From contig JBEKPE010000098.1 in the NCBI GenBank assembly GCA_049521055.1, positions 1 through 8,093 of the forward strand: a stretch of DNA of 8,093 nucleotides, in the 5' to 3' direction. The DNA is from FEN-987 sp049521055. GTDB taxonomy: Archaea; Thermoproteota; Bathyarchaeia; 40CM-2-53-6. How positions within the stretch are numbered: the first letter of the stretch is position 1; each line of letters begins with the position of its first letter. Shown in pieces: positions 1 through 5,569 of this stretch. A program made the position numbers and the translations under genes. The notes beneath the pieces are model-generated. The model was not told where the DNA came from. It searched no databases and saw only the letters and a list, made by a program, of their open reading frames with translations.

Positions 1-376
1 TCACAAGGAATATTGTAATTGGCGTTCCTCTCTTTGCCGCGTAGACAAGTTCAAGAAGCCCGATCGAAGCCGCGTCTCCGTCACCCTGAACCGTGAATAC
101 CGTCAACTCAGGTCGAACATGTTTCAATCCCGCGGCCACTGCAGGCGCCCTCCCATGTGCGGACACTACATGGTCGAAGTTGAGGTAGTTGTAGGCGAGA
201 ACGCTGCAACCGACCGAGTCAATCATTACAGTTTTCTCACGCAAACCTAAGTCATCAATTGCCGCAGCGATCAGCCTCGTAAGCGTGCCGTGTTCGCAGC
301 CTGCACAGTAATGCGTTGGTGTTTCGGTTAACGACTTCAGTTTTCCAACTTTAACTCGAAGCGCGAGTTGACTCAT
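1..376 (-). CDS. 2-oxoacid:ferredoxin oxidoreductase, TPP-binding beta subunit (KorB/VOR type), 3' end cut by window edge
   Basis: This is the thiamine-pyrophosphate-binding subunit of a 2-oxoacid:ferredoxin oxidoreductase, which decarboxylates a 2-oxoacid to acyl-CoA and CO2 and reduces ferredoxin in the cytoplasm. About 125 N-terminal residues are visible. They contain the N-terminal YCAGCEHG motif (residues 23-30), SVGCSV (54-59), HGRAPAVAAG (74-83) and the TPP/Mg signature QGDGDAASIG (97-106). The family is usually about 250-290 residues, so roughly half is missing off the left edge. The ATG overlaps the TGA of the alpha-subunit gene (ATGA), and a GGAGGT Shine-Dalgarno lies 9 nt upstream inside that gene, which indicates translational coupling. 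By eye the sequence is closest to the branched-chain (VOR) or 2-oxoglutarate (KOR) members rather than pyruvate enzymes. The exact substrate is not settled. A gamma subunit probably follows outside the window. Confidence 0.93.
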   Translation of the reverse strand, partial: MSQLALRVKVGKLKSLTETPTHYCAGCEHGTLTRLIAAAIDDLGLREKTVMIDSVGCSVLAYNYLNFDHVVSAHGRAPAVAAGLKHVRPELTVFTVQGDGDAASIGLLELVYAAKRGTPITIFLV

Positions 377-1449
377 ACGGCGACCACCTCCAACCTCCTT
401 AGCTTGCTCTCTATCTCTGCTTCAGTCGGTACGAGGCCCCCCCATTTACCGAGGAAATCGACTGTAACACCACTGCCAACTGCGAGCTTCACATCGTCGA
501 TCATTTGGCCTGTGTTTAACTCGACGACTAGGAACCGTTTGCCTCCTGAGGCAAGTTTCTTGAGTTGTGCTTTCGGAAACGGCCACAGAGTTATCGGCCG
601 GAAGATCCCGACCCTTAGCCCTTTGGAGCGTAGCTTGTTAACAACGCCTTTCGCGATTCGGGATACGATTCCGAAGGCAACTATGATTGTCTCGGCGTCT
701 TCGGTTCGGTATTCTTCGAACCTGACTTCATTTGCTTCGGCGTTCCCGTATTTCTCGAAGATTCTTCCGATGTGTTTGAAGTGCTTCTGCTGGTCGAGTT
801 CTAGCGAATTGATGATGTGGGGCGCTCTATCCTTTGCGCCCGTGGTTGCCCATGATGACACATCATACTGTTCAGGAGTGAATTCCGGGAATTCTACGTC
901 TTCCTTAAGCTGTCCCGTAAATGCATCGCTGAGGATTAGGACTGGGTTTCTGTACTTGAATGCAAGATCGAACCCAATTCGCGGCAAGAGGGCCATCTCT
1001 TGGACTGTGGCGGGTGCAAGAACAAGCAGATGGTAGGTCCCGTGGCCACCACCCTTTGTTGCCTGAAAATAGTCACTCTGTTCCGGGCCAAGGTTCCCTA
1101 ACCCCGGTCCCGATCTGCATATGTCCGCTATTAAGAAGGGAAGTTCCATTCCAGCTGCATAAGAGAGACCTTCCTGTTTCAAACTGAAGCCTGGACTCGA
1201 TGTCGCGGTCATCGCTCGGGCACCGCCTGAGGCGGCACCGATTACCATGTTGATTGCTTCTAGTTCGCTTGCGGCCTGGAGGAAGATTTTGTATTCCGGA
1301 TACTTGTTGCCACCAAATTCTTTCGCCAATGTTTCCGGGATTTCGCTTGAGGGCGTGATTGGGTACGCGAAGTAGGCGTTGAGTCCTGCTTCCAAGGCAC
1401 CGTATGCGAGGGCTTCGTTTCCTTTCAGGTAAACTCGTTTCTTGGCCAT
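373..1449 (-). CDS. vorB: 2-oxoacid:ferredoxin oxidoreductase alpha subunit, VorB/KorA type
   Basis: This 358-residue subunit belongs to the pyruvate:ferredoxin oxidoreductase superfamily and pairs with the TPP subunit encoded just downstream. The N-terminal pyrimidine-binding domain is seen in YPITPSSEI (29-37), ASELEAI (60-66) and TSSPGFSL (83-90), followed by GPGLGNLGPEQSDYFQA (114-130) and TKGGGHG (131-137). The C-terminal half is a transketolase-C-like domain (about 250-350). The SDYFQA-TKGGGHG segment resembles 3-methyl-2-oxobutanoate (VorB) enzymes more than KorA proteins, which from memory carry a GLPT-type motif there. Length matches VorB (about 350). The ATG directly abuts the TAG of the ferredoxin subunit gene, with an AGGTGA Shine-Dalgarno about 8 nt upstream. 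The family assignment is firm. The preference for branched-chain 2-oxoacids is an inference, and a 2-oxoglutarate or broad-range enzyme is possible. Confidence 0.93.
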   Translation of the reverse strand: MAKKRVYLKGNEALAYGALEAGLNAYFAYPITPSSEIPETLAKEFGGNKYPEYKIFLQAASELEAINMVIGAASGGARAMTATSSPGFSLKQEGLSYAAGMELPFLIADICRSGPGLGNLGPEQSDYFQATKGGGHGTYHLLVLAPATVQEMALLPRIGFDLAFKYRNPVLILSDAFTGQLKEDVEFPEFTPEQYDVSSWATTGAKDRAPHIINSLELDQQKHFKHIGRIFEKYGNAEANEVRFEEYRTEDAETIIVAFGIVSRIAKGVVNKLRSKGLRVGIFRPITLWPFPKAQLKKLASGGKRFLVVELNTGQMIDDVKLAVGSGVTVDFLGKWGGLVPTEAEIESKLRRLEVVAV

Positions 1450-1701
1450 CTAAGCTTTCACCTGGATTTCACTGATGGCGAAATCGGGGCAGACCCAGTA
1501 GCAGATTGCGCAACCGGTGCACTCTCCCTTTGTTCCCCGATAAGTGAACTCGGCTGGGTGGAAGCCAGCGTGGTTCAGTTTAGTTGAAAGTTTCAAGTTA
1601 CCTTGTGGACATGTGACGACACAGAGCTCGCATGCTTTGCATCGCTCCTCAAGAATCTTAACGTCGGCTCTAGGTTGAAGAATAGTTGTTACCTGACTCA
1701 A
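1450..1701 (-). CDS. 2x[4Fe-4S] ferredoxin-like delta subunit of the 2-oxoacid oxidoreductase
   Basis: This 83-residue iron-sulfur protein carries two complete CxxCxxCxxxCP motifs: Cys21/24/27/31 and Cys61/64/67/71. Each should bind one [4Fe-4S] cluster. About 29 residues separate the motifs, as is typical for the delta (KorD/VorD-like) subunit of these oxidoreductases. It would pass electrons from the TPP/FeS core to free ferredoxin. The start is TTG, chosen because a GGAGG Shine-Dalgarno lies 9 nt upstream and no ATG is available before the first cluster. The TTG overlaps the TGA of the preceding small ORF (TTGA). The stop abuts the alpha-subunit ATG with no spacer, so stoichiometric co-expression with the downstream catalytic subunits is likely. 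Confidence 0.92.
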   Translation of the reverse strand: MSQVTTILQPRADVKILEERCKACELCVVTCPQGNLKLSTKLNHAGFHPAEFTYRGTKGECTGCAICYWVCPDFAISEIQVKA

Positions 1702-1820
1702 ACTTCCAAAACCTCCTTCTTCTCAACAAAACTCTCCAAGAGGTAACGTAGCATGGCGTAATGCTGTTCCTCATGATCGAGTTCGCCCTTCAGCATATCC
1801 GTGAGTTTTTGGTTCAGCAT
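1698..1820 (-). CDS. Small hypothetical protein (40 aa) leading the oxidoreductase genes
   Basis: I do not recognise this ORF. From the ATG at 1820 it encodes 40 residues beginning MLNQKLTDMLKGELDHEEQH. It is acidic, predicted largely helical, and has a leucine-rich C-terminal half. An in-frame ATG at 1913 would give 71 residues and overlaps the transporter stop (TAATG). However, the extra N-terminal part is translated from a TATA-like box and a GC-rich palindrome and looks non-coding, so I prefer the shorter start. No clear Shine-Dalgarno precedes it. The TGA overlaps the TTG of the ferredoxin-subunit gene, so it may be a real small subunit or a leader peptide that couples translation into the operon. 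It could also be spurious. Confidence 0.45.
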   Translation of the reverse strand: MLNQKLTDMLKGELDHEEQHYAMLRYLLESFVEKKEVLEV

Positions 1821-1822
1821 AA

Positions 1823-1845
1823 TCCCGCCGCGGGAAGGTGGCGGG
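1823..1845. repeat. GC-rich inverted repeats / hairpin next to the small-ORF start
   Basis: Two overlapping symmetries lie here. TCCCGC (1823-1828) and GCGGGA (1830-1835) form a 13-bp near-perfect palindrome with a 1-nt centre. CCCGCC (1824-1829) and GGCGGG (1840-1845) can form a 6-bp all-GC stem with a 10-nt loop. On the minus-strand transcript this structure ends 2-3 nt before the ATG of the small ORF and lies downstream of a TATA-like box. It could be an operator, or an RNA hairpin that controls translation or marks transcript processing between transporter and oxidoreductase genes. No T-tract follows it, so a classical terminator is unlikely. Confidence 0.5.
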
Positions 1846-1879
1846 GTAATTACAATTAGAAGTTCTGTTGGTACTCTAC

Positions 1880-1888
1880 ATATTATAT
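1880..1888 (-). promoter_or_regulatory. TATA-like box, putative internal promoter for the oxidoreductase genes
   Basis: Read on the minus strand this is ATATAATAT, an A/T-only stretch inside a mixed-composition region just after the transporter stop codon. An archaeal start site about 26 nt downstream would fall near 1859, giving a leader of about 40 nt to the ATG at 1820 that contains the GC-rich hairpin. It may let the 2-oxoacid oxidoreductase be expressed independently of hypC and the transporter. This is inferred from sequence pattern only. Confidence 0.4.
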
Positions 1889-1912
1889 TGACCCACTTGC
1901 TGAACGGGCTCA

Positions 1913-3127
1913 TTACGCCTTTTGCGGTTTGATCAGCAGGGCCGCGGAGATAGCTCCTATGAATGCAGCTGCGCTTCCGGCAACGAGCGCAAGGAAAAAG
2001 CTATGCGAAATCTGCAAAATATATCCAGTCAATACCGAAACAACTATCCCAGCAACGTTACCCCCAAAATTCTGCACACCCCCCATTGTACCTGCCATTG
2101 ACTTGGGCGTTGCTTCCACAAGCGCTACCCACAAGGAAGGCGTAGAGAAACCCAGGGATGCCCCCGCCAAACTCAACAACAAAAGCGCCGAGTACGCATT
2201 TGGGGCATAGGCCGTCGCAAACATAAGAAACGCCGTCACGACCATCCCCAGTACAAAGAGCCTTCTGCGCAGGCCTAGCGGAGAGGCACCCATCTTCACG
2301 AGGTAGTCCGACACGAATCCACCAACGAAGAGAACCGTCACAACCGCTGCGATCAAGGGGAGTGTTGCGAAAATCCCTGCGTTCAGAATGGTGAACTTCT
2401 GCTCTCTCACCAAGTAGGTCGGCAACCAGAGATTGAAGTAGTATGCTACGTAGCCTTGGCCGAAACTGGCCAGTGTCAAGCCGAGCCCGAGCGGGCTGAT
2501 CACTATGGGAAGACTTTCGCGGATGTTATACCGTTTACTTTCAACCTTTCTAGGTGTGACCTTAGGGTTGTCCTCGAATCCTACGTACCACACCGCACAC
2601 CACAGTATCCCCATAAGCCCCGTGGCAAAGAATACCCACGGCCATCCGTAGCTCGACCCGAGCCAAGCGGCGAGTGGGAACGCCAACACAGGGCCTAGGC
2701 GTCCACCAGCAATCCAGATTGAAGTTGCACGTGCCCGTTCCTCTTCCCGGTACCATCCCGATGCGGTAACCTTCGCCCCGGATACGAAGTTAGGTGCTTG
2801 GGTTACACCAATCAATGTCCGTACTGCAAAGAGCGATAGGAACGAGTTCGTGAACCCTGTAAGAAGGGTTAGAACGGATGTTGCTAACCCCCCTACGAAT
2901 AGGCTGGCCCTAGCGCCGAACCGGTCGGTTAGGAGCCCCGCGACGGGTTGAAGAAACGTGTAAACCCACAGAAAAGCGGACAATACTAGTCCAAGTTCGA
3001 AGTCAGATAAATGAAGGTCCTGTTGTAGGATTGGGGCTACGGGCGACAGGTTCACCCGCAAAACGAACGTCACGAATATGCCTGCGCTTGTCAGGAGGGC
3101 CATTGTCCAGCGATTGCGAAGGTGCAT
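1913..3127 (-). CDS. Major facilitator superfamily transporter, anion:cation symporter-like
   Basis: This 404-residue integral membrane protein has about 12 hydrophobic segments, starting near residues 7, 44, 75, 95, 134, 163, 209, 247, 288, 311, 348 and 377. The hallmark MFS motif A is clear as GLLTDRFGAR (64-73) in the loop between TM2 and TM3. A GWYREEERARATSIW segment (124-138) before TM5, and the hydrophilic loop at about 185-205 after TM6, resemble the anion:cation symporter group (hexuronate, galactonate and glucarate transporters), which usually move organic anions with H+ or Na+. The substrate cannot be read from the sequence. Its position between hypC-linked genes and a 2-oxoacid oxidoreductase makes an organic acid plausible. 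The ATG lies 12 nt after the preceding stop, with only a weak AGAG upstream. Confidence 0.9.
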   Translation of the reverse strand: MHLRNRWTMALLTSAGIFVTFVLRVNLSPVAPILQQDLHLSDFELGLVLSAFLWVYTFLQPVAGLLTDRFGARASLFVGGLATSVLTLLTGFTNSFLSLFAVRTLIGVTQAPNFVSGAKVTASGWYREEERARATSIWIAGGRLGPVLAFPLAAWLGSSYGWPWVFFATGLMGILWCAVWYVGFEDNPKVTPRKVESKRYNIRESLPIVISPLGLGLTLASFGQGYVAYYFNLWLPTYLVREQKFTILNAGIFATLPLIAAVVTVLFVGGFVSDYLVKMGASPLGLRRRLFVLGMVVTAFLMFATAYAPNAYSALLLLSLAGASLGFSTPSLWVALVEATPKSMAGTMGGVQNFGGNVAGIVVSVLTGYILQISHSFFLALVAGSAAAFIGAISAALLIKPQKA

Positions 3128-3139
3128 CGTTTCTCTTGC

Positions 3140-3925
3140 CTAGTGTGGAACGGGGACGGCATTTGCCATAGCCATATCCGATAGAGTGTACTTTCTGAGG
3201 TTCGCAACTTGGGTTGGCGTTAGGATGGTACAAGCGAAACCCCAATGAAATGAAACCCAATCGTCCTTCTTCGCGCCAACAACGAAGCTCTTCCCTTGAA
3301 CCTGCGCGAGAACTTTAGTTGACGTTGGCTTTCCCAAATTCAATCTGCCCTCCACACGTTGCACTGGCTCGTATTCAACGACCAGATGCCCGCTCTCATC
3401 TGCCTCAAGAACTCTCCCCCAAGAGATACGGCACTTGTCCATCAAGCTCCCTACCGTCTCGTCTGAACCTGCACCGCTGGCGAGGGCTTCGGGCGCAGTT
3501 CCCATGGTGGAGAACGAGTTGAACACGTGGAGGGCATGGTGGGGGAATGGTGCGAAGGTTTTGGTTTCAAAGAATTTCTTGATGTGTTCTTTGGGGAATT
3601 TCGACTTGAATCTAGCAGTGAGATGGTCATAGAAGTCTCCGGGCGAAATCTTCTGAAGGGAATCGTTGCCAATCCAATATGCTTCCGCCGCTCGGTAATC
3701 TAGGGGATCCTGCGCTCCGAGTGATTCGGCTATGAATCGGATGTATGGATATGCAGCTTTGAAGCCTCTGAGGGCTTCGACCAGTTGCTCGTTGCGCGTG
3801 TTGCTCAGGCAAGAATCGAATAAGATGTCATTTTCGTCTGGACCACAGTAGCCTAAACGGTTAGGCATGAAGCTGTGGCGCGCCGCTAGAATTGCGCCAT
3901 CCATCGGCTTGGATCTCGCCTGCAA
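3140..3925 (-). CDS. DUF6390-like protein with a HypC-like C-terminal domain, next to hypC
   Basis: This 261-residue soluble protein has no assigned function. From memory it resembles the family labelled DUF6390, which I recall occurring beside [NiFe] hydrogenase genes in actinobacteria. Visible landmarks are NRLGYCGP (22-29), a helical region (about 45-120), HHALHVF (129-135), CRISWGRV (165-172) and WVSFHWGFAC (223-232). The C-terminal part aligns by eye with HypC: Cys165 then WGRV matches HypC Cys2 then PGKV, and DDWVSFHWGFA matches the HypC consensus with its conserved His before xGFA. This suggests a helical N-terminal domain joined to a HypC-like domain. The start used is TTG 5 nt after the hypC stop, with GGAGGA about 12 nt upstream inside hypC. 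An in-frame ATG at 3904 (residue 8) is an alternative. The transporter gene follows 12 nt downstream. Confidence 0.85.
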   Translation of the reverse strand: MQARSKPMDGAILAARHSFMPNRLGYCGPDENDILFDSCLSNTRNEQLVEALRGFKAAYPYIRFIAESLGAQDPLDYRAAEAYWIGNDSLQKISPGDFYDHLTARFKSKFPKEHIKKFFETKTFAPFPHHALHVFNSFSTMGTAPEALASGAGSDETVGSLMDKCRISWGRVLEADESGHLVVEYEPVQRVEGRLNLGKPTSTKVLAQVQGKSFVVGAKKDDWVSFHWGFACTILTPTQVANLRKYTLSDMAMANAVPVPH

Positions 3926-3930
3926 ACCCG

Positions 3931-4164
3931 CTATGATTCCTCCGAGTCAATTTCCCGAATCATCTTCCACAAGTCCAAGGCTTCCAATGCCTCTTTCTTG
4001 GAGAGCAATTTGACGGCGAAACCACTTTGCACGAGGACGTAGCTGCCTAGGTTTGGCTTTACAAGAGAGATGTTGACATTGTCCCTGACTCCATCCTGGC
4101 CATAGTCCACTGAGGCAAGGTCCCCAGTTATCGCCACAACCTTTCCAGGGAAAGTGAGGCACAA
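3931..4164 (-). CDS. hypC: HypC/HupF-type hydrogenase maturation chaperone
   Basis: HypC is a small chaperone that works with HypD to assemble the Fe(CN)2CO group and deliver it to the [NiFe] hydrogenase large subunit. From the TTG at 4164 the 77-residue protein begins MCLTFPGKVVAI. This matches the family signature MCxxxPGxV and places the essential Cys at position 2. A TTG two codons upstream (4170) would add Met-Ala and bury that Cys at position 4, so I reject it. The C-terminal part shows YVLVQSGFAVKLLSKKEA (42-59), equivalent to the usual VLVHxGFA segment. Here Gln46 replaces the normally conserved His, which is unusual. There is no Shine-Dalgarno. A TATA-like box about 30 nt upstream suggests a nearly leaderless transcript. 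It is divergent from hypB and 5 nt ahead of the DUF6390-like gene. Confidence 0.93.
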   Translation of the reverse strand: MCLTFPGKVVAITGDLASVDYGQDGVRDNVNISLVKPNLGSYVLVQSGFAVKLLSKKEALEALDLWKMIREIDSEES

Positions 4165-4198
4165 GGCCAACCGCTACTGGAAAAACTTGTAGGCGACC

Positions 4199-4203
4199 TA
4201 TAT
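4199..4203 (-). promoter_or_regulatory. TATA-like box for hypC
   Basis: On the minus strand this reads ATATA within CATATAGG. Its centre at 4201 would place an archaeal transcription start near 4175, only about 10 nt before the hypC TTG. That agrees with the absence of a Shine-Dalgarno and with a near-leaderless mRNA. The predicted start lies inside one copy of the inverted repeat shared with the hypB side. Confidence 0.45.
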
Positions 4204-4279
4204 GTCTGTAATGCCAATTCCCAATGCTGAATCCAGCACTTTGCCACAAGGCTTCTGATTGTGAGAATTCAACAAGCAC

Positions 4280-4287
4280 TTTCTTAA
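4280..4287 (+). promoter_or_regulatory. Weak TATA-like element for hypB
   Basis: TTTCTTAA is the only reasonably T/A-rich element close upstream of hypB. Its centre at about 4284 predicts a start near 4310, inside the repeat arm at 4304-4316 and about 14 nt before the TTG. This mirrors the hypC side, where the TATA-to-repeat distance is also close to 27 nt. The match to an archaeal TATA box is poor. Confidence 0.25.
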
Positions 4288-4323
4288 CCCGAAGCTCTCA
4301 GAGCAGTAGCAGTTGGAATTGGC

Positions 4324-5013
4324 TTGCCGAAACAAGTCGAAGTCGTGACTTCCGCAGAAGGTGAGGTTTTCGACGTAGAACTCGAAGTCAACATACTCAG
4401 AGAAAATGAACGATTAGCGAAAGAGAACAGGAGCAGATTGGAATCGAAGGGAGTTCATGCGATAGATGTTATGGGGTCCGTTGGCTCAGGTAAGACTTCG
4501 CTGATTAAGTCGATGATCTCACAACTCAAGAAAGACATACGAATTGCCGTCATTGAGGGAGATGTCACAACCACGATTGACTCGGAAATTATTTCCTCAG
4601 AGGGTGTACCTACAGTGCAGGTTAACACGGGAAAAGAATGCCACCTCGATGCGAACCTCATTCGAAAAGCGTTGGATAGAATCCCGCTCGATAGGCTTGA
4701 CTTGATTTTCATTGAGAATGTTGGAAACCTAATTTGTCCGGCTGAGTTTCCATTGGGATCAGACAGGCGGCTGGTGGTCATTAGCGTAACTGAGGGACCC
4801 TACATGGTCCTTAAACACCCGATGATGTTCCGGGAAGCGACAGTAGTCGCGATCAACAAGATCGATGTTGCGGCAGCCATGGGGGTCGACCCAGACAAAC
4901 TCAGCGCCGACGTCGCCCGCATCAACCCTCGGGCAGCTACAGTTCACACAAGCTGCAGGAACGGGACCGGCATTGCTGAGGTAATTGAGAAACTTGGGCT
5001 GAAGAAGAGATAG
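4324..5013 (+). CDS. hypB: HypB, GTPase for nickel insertion into [NiFe] hydrogenase
   Basis: HypB is a SIMIBI-class GTPase that, with HypA, delivers nickel to the hydrogenase large subunit. The 229-residue protein shows the P-loop GSVGSGKT (51-58), EGDVTTT (78-84), GKECHLDA (103-110), ENVGNLICPAEF (131-142), the guanine-specificity NKID (178-181) and a C-terminal SCRNGTG (210-216). Cys106, His107 and Cys138 correspond to the G-domain metal site known in bacterial HypB. The N-terminal His-rich stretch and CxxCGC nickel site of some bacterial proteins are absent, so it is the short form. TTG is the start because no ATG or GTG lies in frame before the P-loop. There is no Shine-Dalgarno, which suggests a short-leader transcript. 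hypA follows after 12 nt. Confidence 0.95.
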   Translation: MPKQVEVVTSAEGEVFDVELEVNILRENERLAKENRSRLESKGVHAIDVMGSVGSGKTSLIKSMISQLKKDIRIAVIEGDVTTTIDSEIISSEGVPTVQVNTGKECHLDANLIRKALDRIPLDRLDLIFIENVGNLICPAEFPLGSDRRLVVISVTEGPYMVLKHPMMFREATVVAINKIDVAAAMGVDPDKLSADVARINPRAATVHTSCRNGTGIAEVIEKLGLKKR

Positions 5014-5025
5014 CAGGTCATTCAC

Positions 5026-5433
5026 GTGCATGAACTTGCGATCGCAACCTCACTGACTGAGGCGCTCCTGGAACTGGTCAAAGAGCACTCTTCAAGTAAG
5101 GTATTGGAGGTTCACCTGAAGGTCGGGAAGCTCAGAGTTCTTTCAATCGACCAATTGAAGTTCTCCTACGAGATACTGTCCAAAGGCACGCCATTAGAAG
5201 GATCGATTCTTCAGGTTGAAGAGACGCCGGGATATGCGAGATGCACAAACTGCAACTACGCTGAAAAACTAGAAACTGACGACCTATCGTTCCACTTTAG
5301 CCTCCCACAAATCACCTGCCCCCGATGTGGGGTGAATCTTATCCTAGAAGGAGGGGATGAATGCCTCATAACCAGAGTTCGCATGATAGCTCCATCAGCT
5401 ACAGCTGTGGTCTCGACGAATGAGCCTGAGTAG
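5026..5433 (+). CDS. hypA: HypA, nickel metallochaperone / zinc-binding hydrogenase maturation factor
   Basis: HypA receives nickel and passes it to the hydrogenase precursor together with HypB. The GTG start gives the invariant MHE N-terminus, in which His2 is the nickel ligand. The structural zinc site is complete, with CTNC (Cys73/76) and CPRC (Cys98/101) about 21 residues apart, and GGDECLI (109-115) forms the conserved C-terminal strand. At 135 residues it is longer than the usual 113-120, owing to a poorly conserved tail after about residue 118. An AGGT element lies about 8 nt before the GTG, and the gene begins 12 nt after hypB, so the two are surely co-transcribed. Other members of the set (hypD, hypE, hypF) are not in the window. 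Confidence 0.95.
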   Translation: MHELAIATSLTEALLELVKEHSSSKVLEVHLKVGKLRVLSIDQLKFSYEILSKGTPLEGSILQVEETPGYARCTNCNYAEKLETDDLSFHFSLPQITCPRCGVNLILEGGDECLITRVRMIAPSATAVVSTNEPE

Positions 5434-5465
5434 CCGACCCATTATTCGACTATGCTAATAGTTCT

Positions 5466-5493
5466 CTATATAGAATCACGACGAAATATATAA
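5466..5493 (+). promoter_or_regulatory. Tandem TATA-like elements upstream of the phoU-like gene
   Basis: Two A/T-rich elements stand out in the 136-nt gap after hypA: the palindromic CTATATAG (5466-5473) and AAATATATAA (5484-5493). The second is preceded by ACG and so resembles a BRE-plus-TATA arrangement. It predicts a start near 5515 and a leader of about 55 nt. The first would start near 5496. The pair suggests either two start sites or a TATA box plus an overlapping operator. Confidence 0.5.
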
Positions 5494-5544
5494 CAGCGCT
5501 GGAGCACGACCCACCACGCGACTGACGCGCCAGAATTAACTACA

Positions 5545-5559
5545 ATGAAGAAAGTTTGA
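5545..5559 (+). other. Possible leader mini-ORF before phoU-like gene
   Basis: ATG AAG AAA GTT TGA encodes a 4-residue peptide (MKKV) within the predicted leader, 10 nt before the TTG of the regulator. It may be chance. If translated, it could bring ribosomes to the downstream TTG by reinitiation, since the AAGGA at 5563-5567 is too close to that TTG to be an ideal Shine-Dalgarno. Confidence 0.15.
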
Positions 5560-5569
5560 GTGAAGGATT

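Larger units (their letters stand above)
4167..4316. repeat. Inverted repeat flanking the divergent hypC/hypB promoter region
   Basis: The 13-mer CAGTAGCAGTTGG ends 7 nt before the hypB TTG (4304-4316). Its counterpart CAGTAGCGGTTGG, 12 of 13 identical, ends 2 nt before the hypC TTG on the opposite strand (4167-4179). A second inverted pair lies in the same gap: GCCAATTCC (4213-4221) and GGAATTGGC (4315-4323). A small palindrome TGCTG-AATC-CAGCA is at 4225-4238. The arms sit where transcription should begin for each gene, so they could be paired operator sites or a duplicated initiator. The intergenic gap of about 150 nt contains no gene. Confidence 0.5.

Noticed and set aside
368..1036. A 222-codon open frame on the plus strand opposite the alpha-subunit gene
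   Set aside because: It lies wholly antisense to a well-supported conserved gene, has Ser/Thr/Pro-rich composition without any domain, and is best explained by the codon bias of the real gene.
1823..1845. GC hairpin as an intrinsic terminator for the transporter transcript
   Set aside because: No T-tract follows on the minus strand and a start codon comes immediately after, so a regulatory or chance role is more likely.
3003..3260. Minus-strand open frame of 85 codons across the DUF6390-transporter junction
   Set aside because: It is out of frame with both flanking recognised proteins and shows no family features.
3947..4279. Minus-strand 110-codon frame covering hypC and its promoter
   Set aside because: It overlaps hypC in another frame; only the hypC frame contains the MCxxxPG and GFA motifs.
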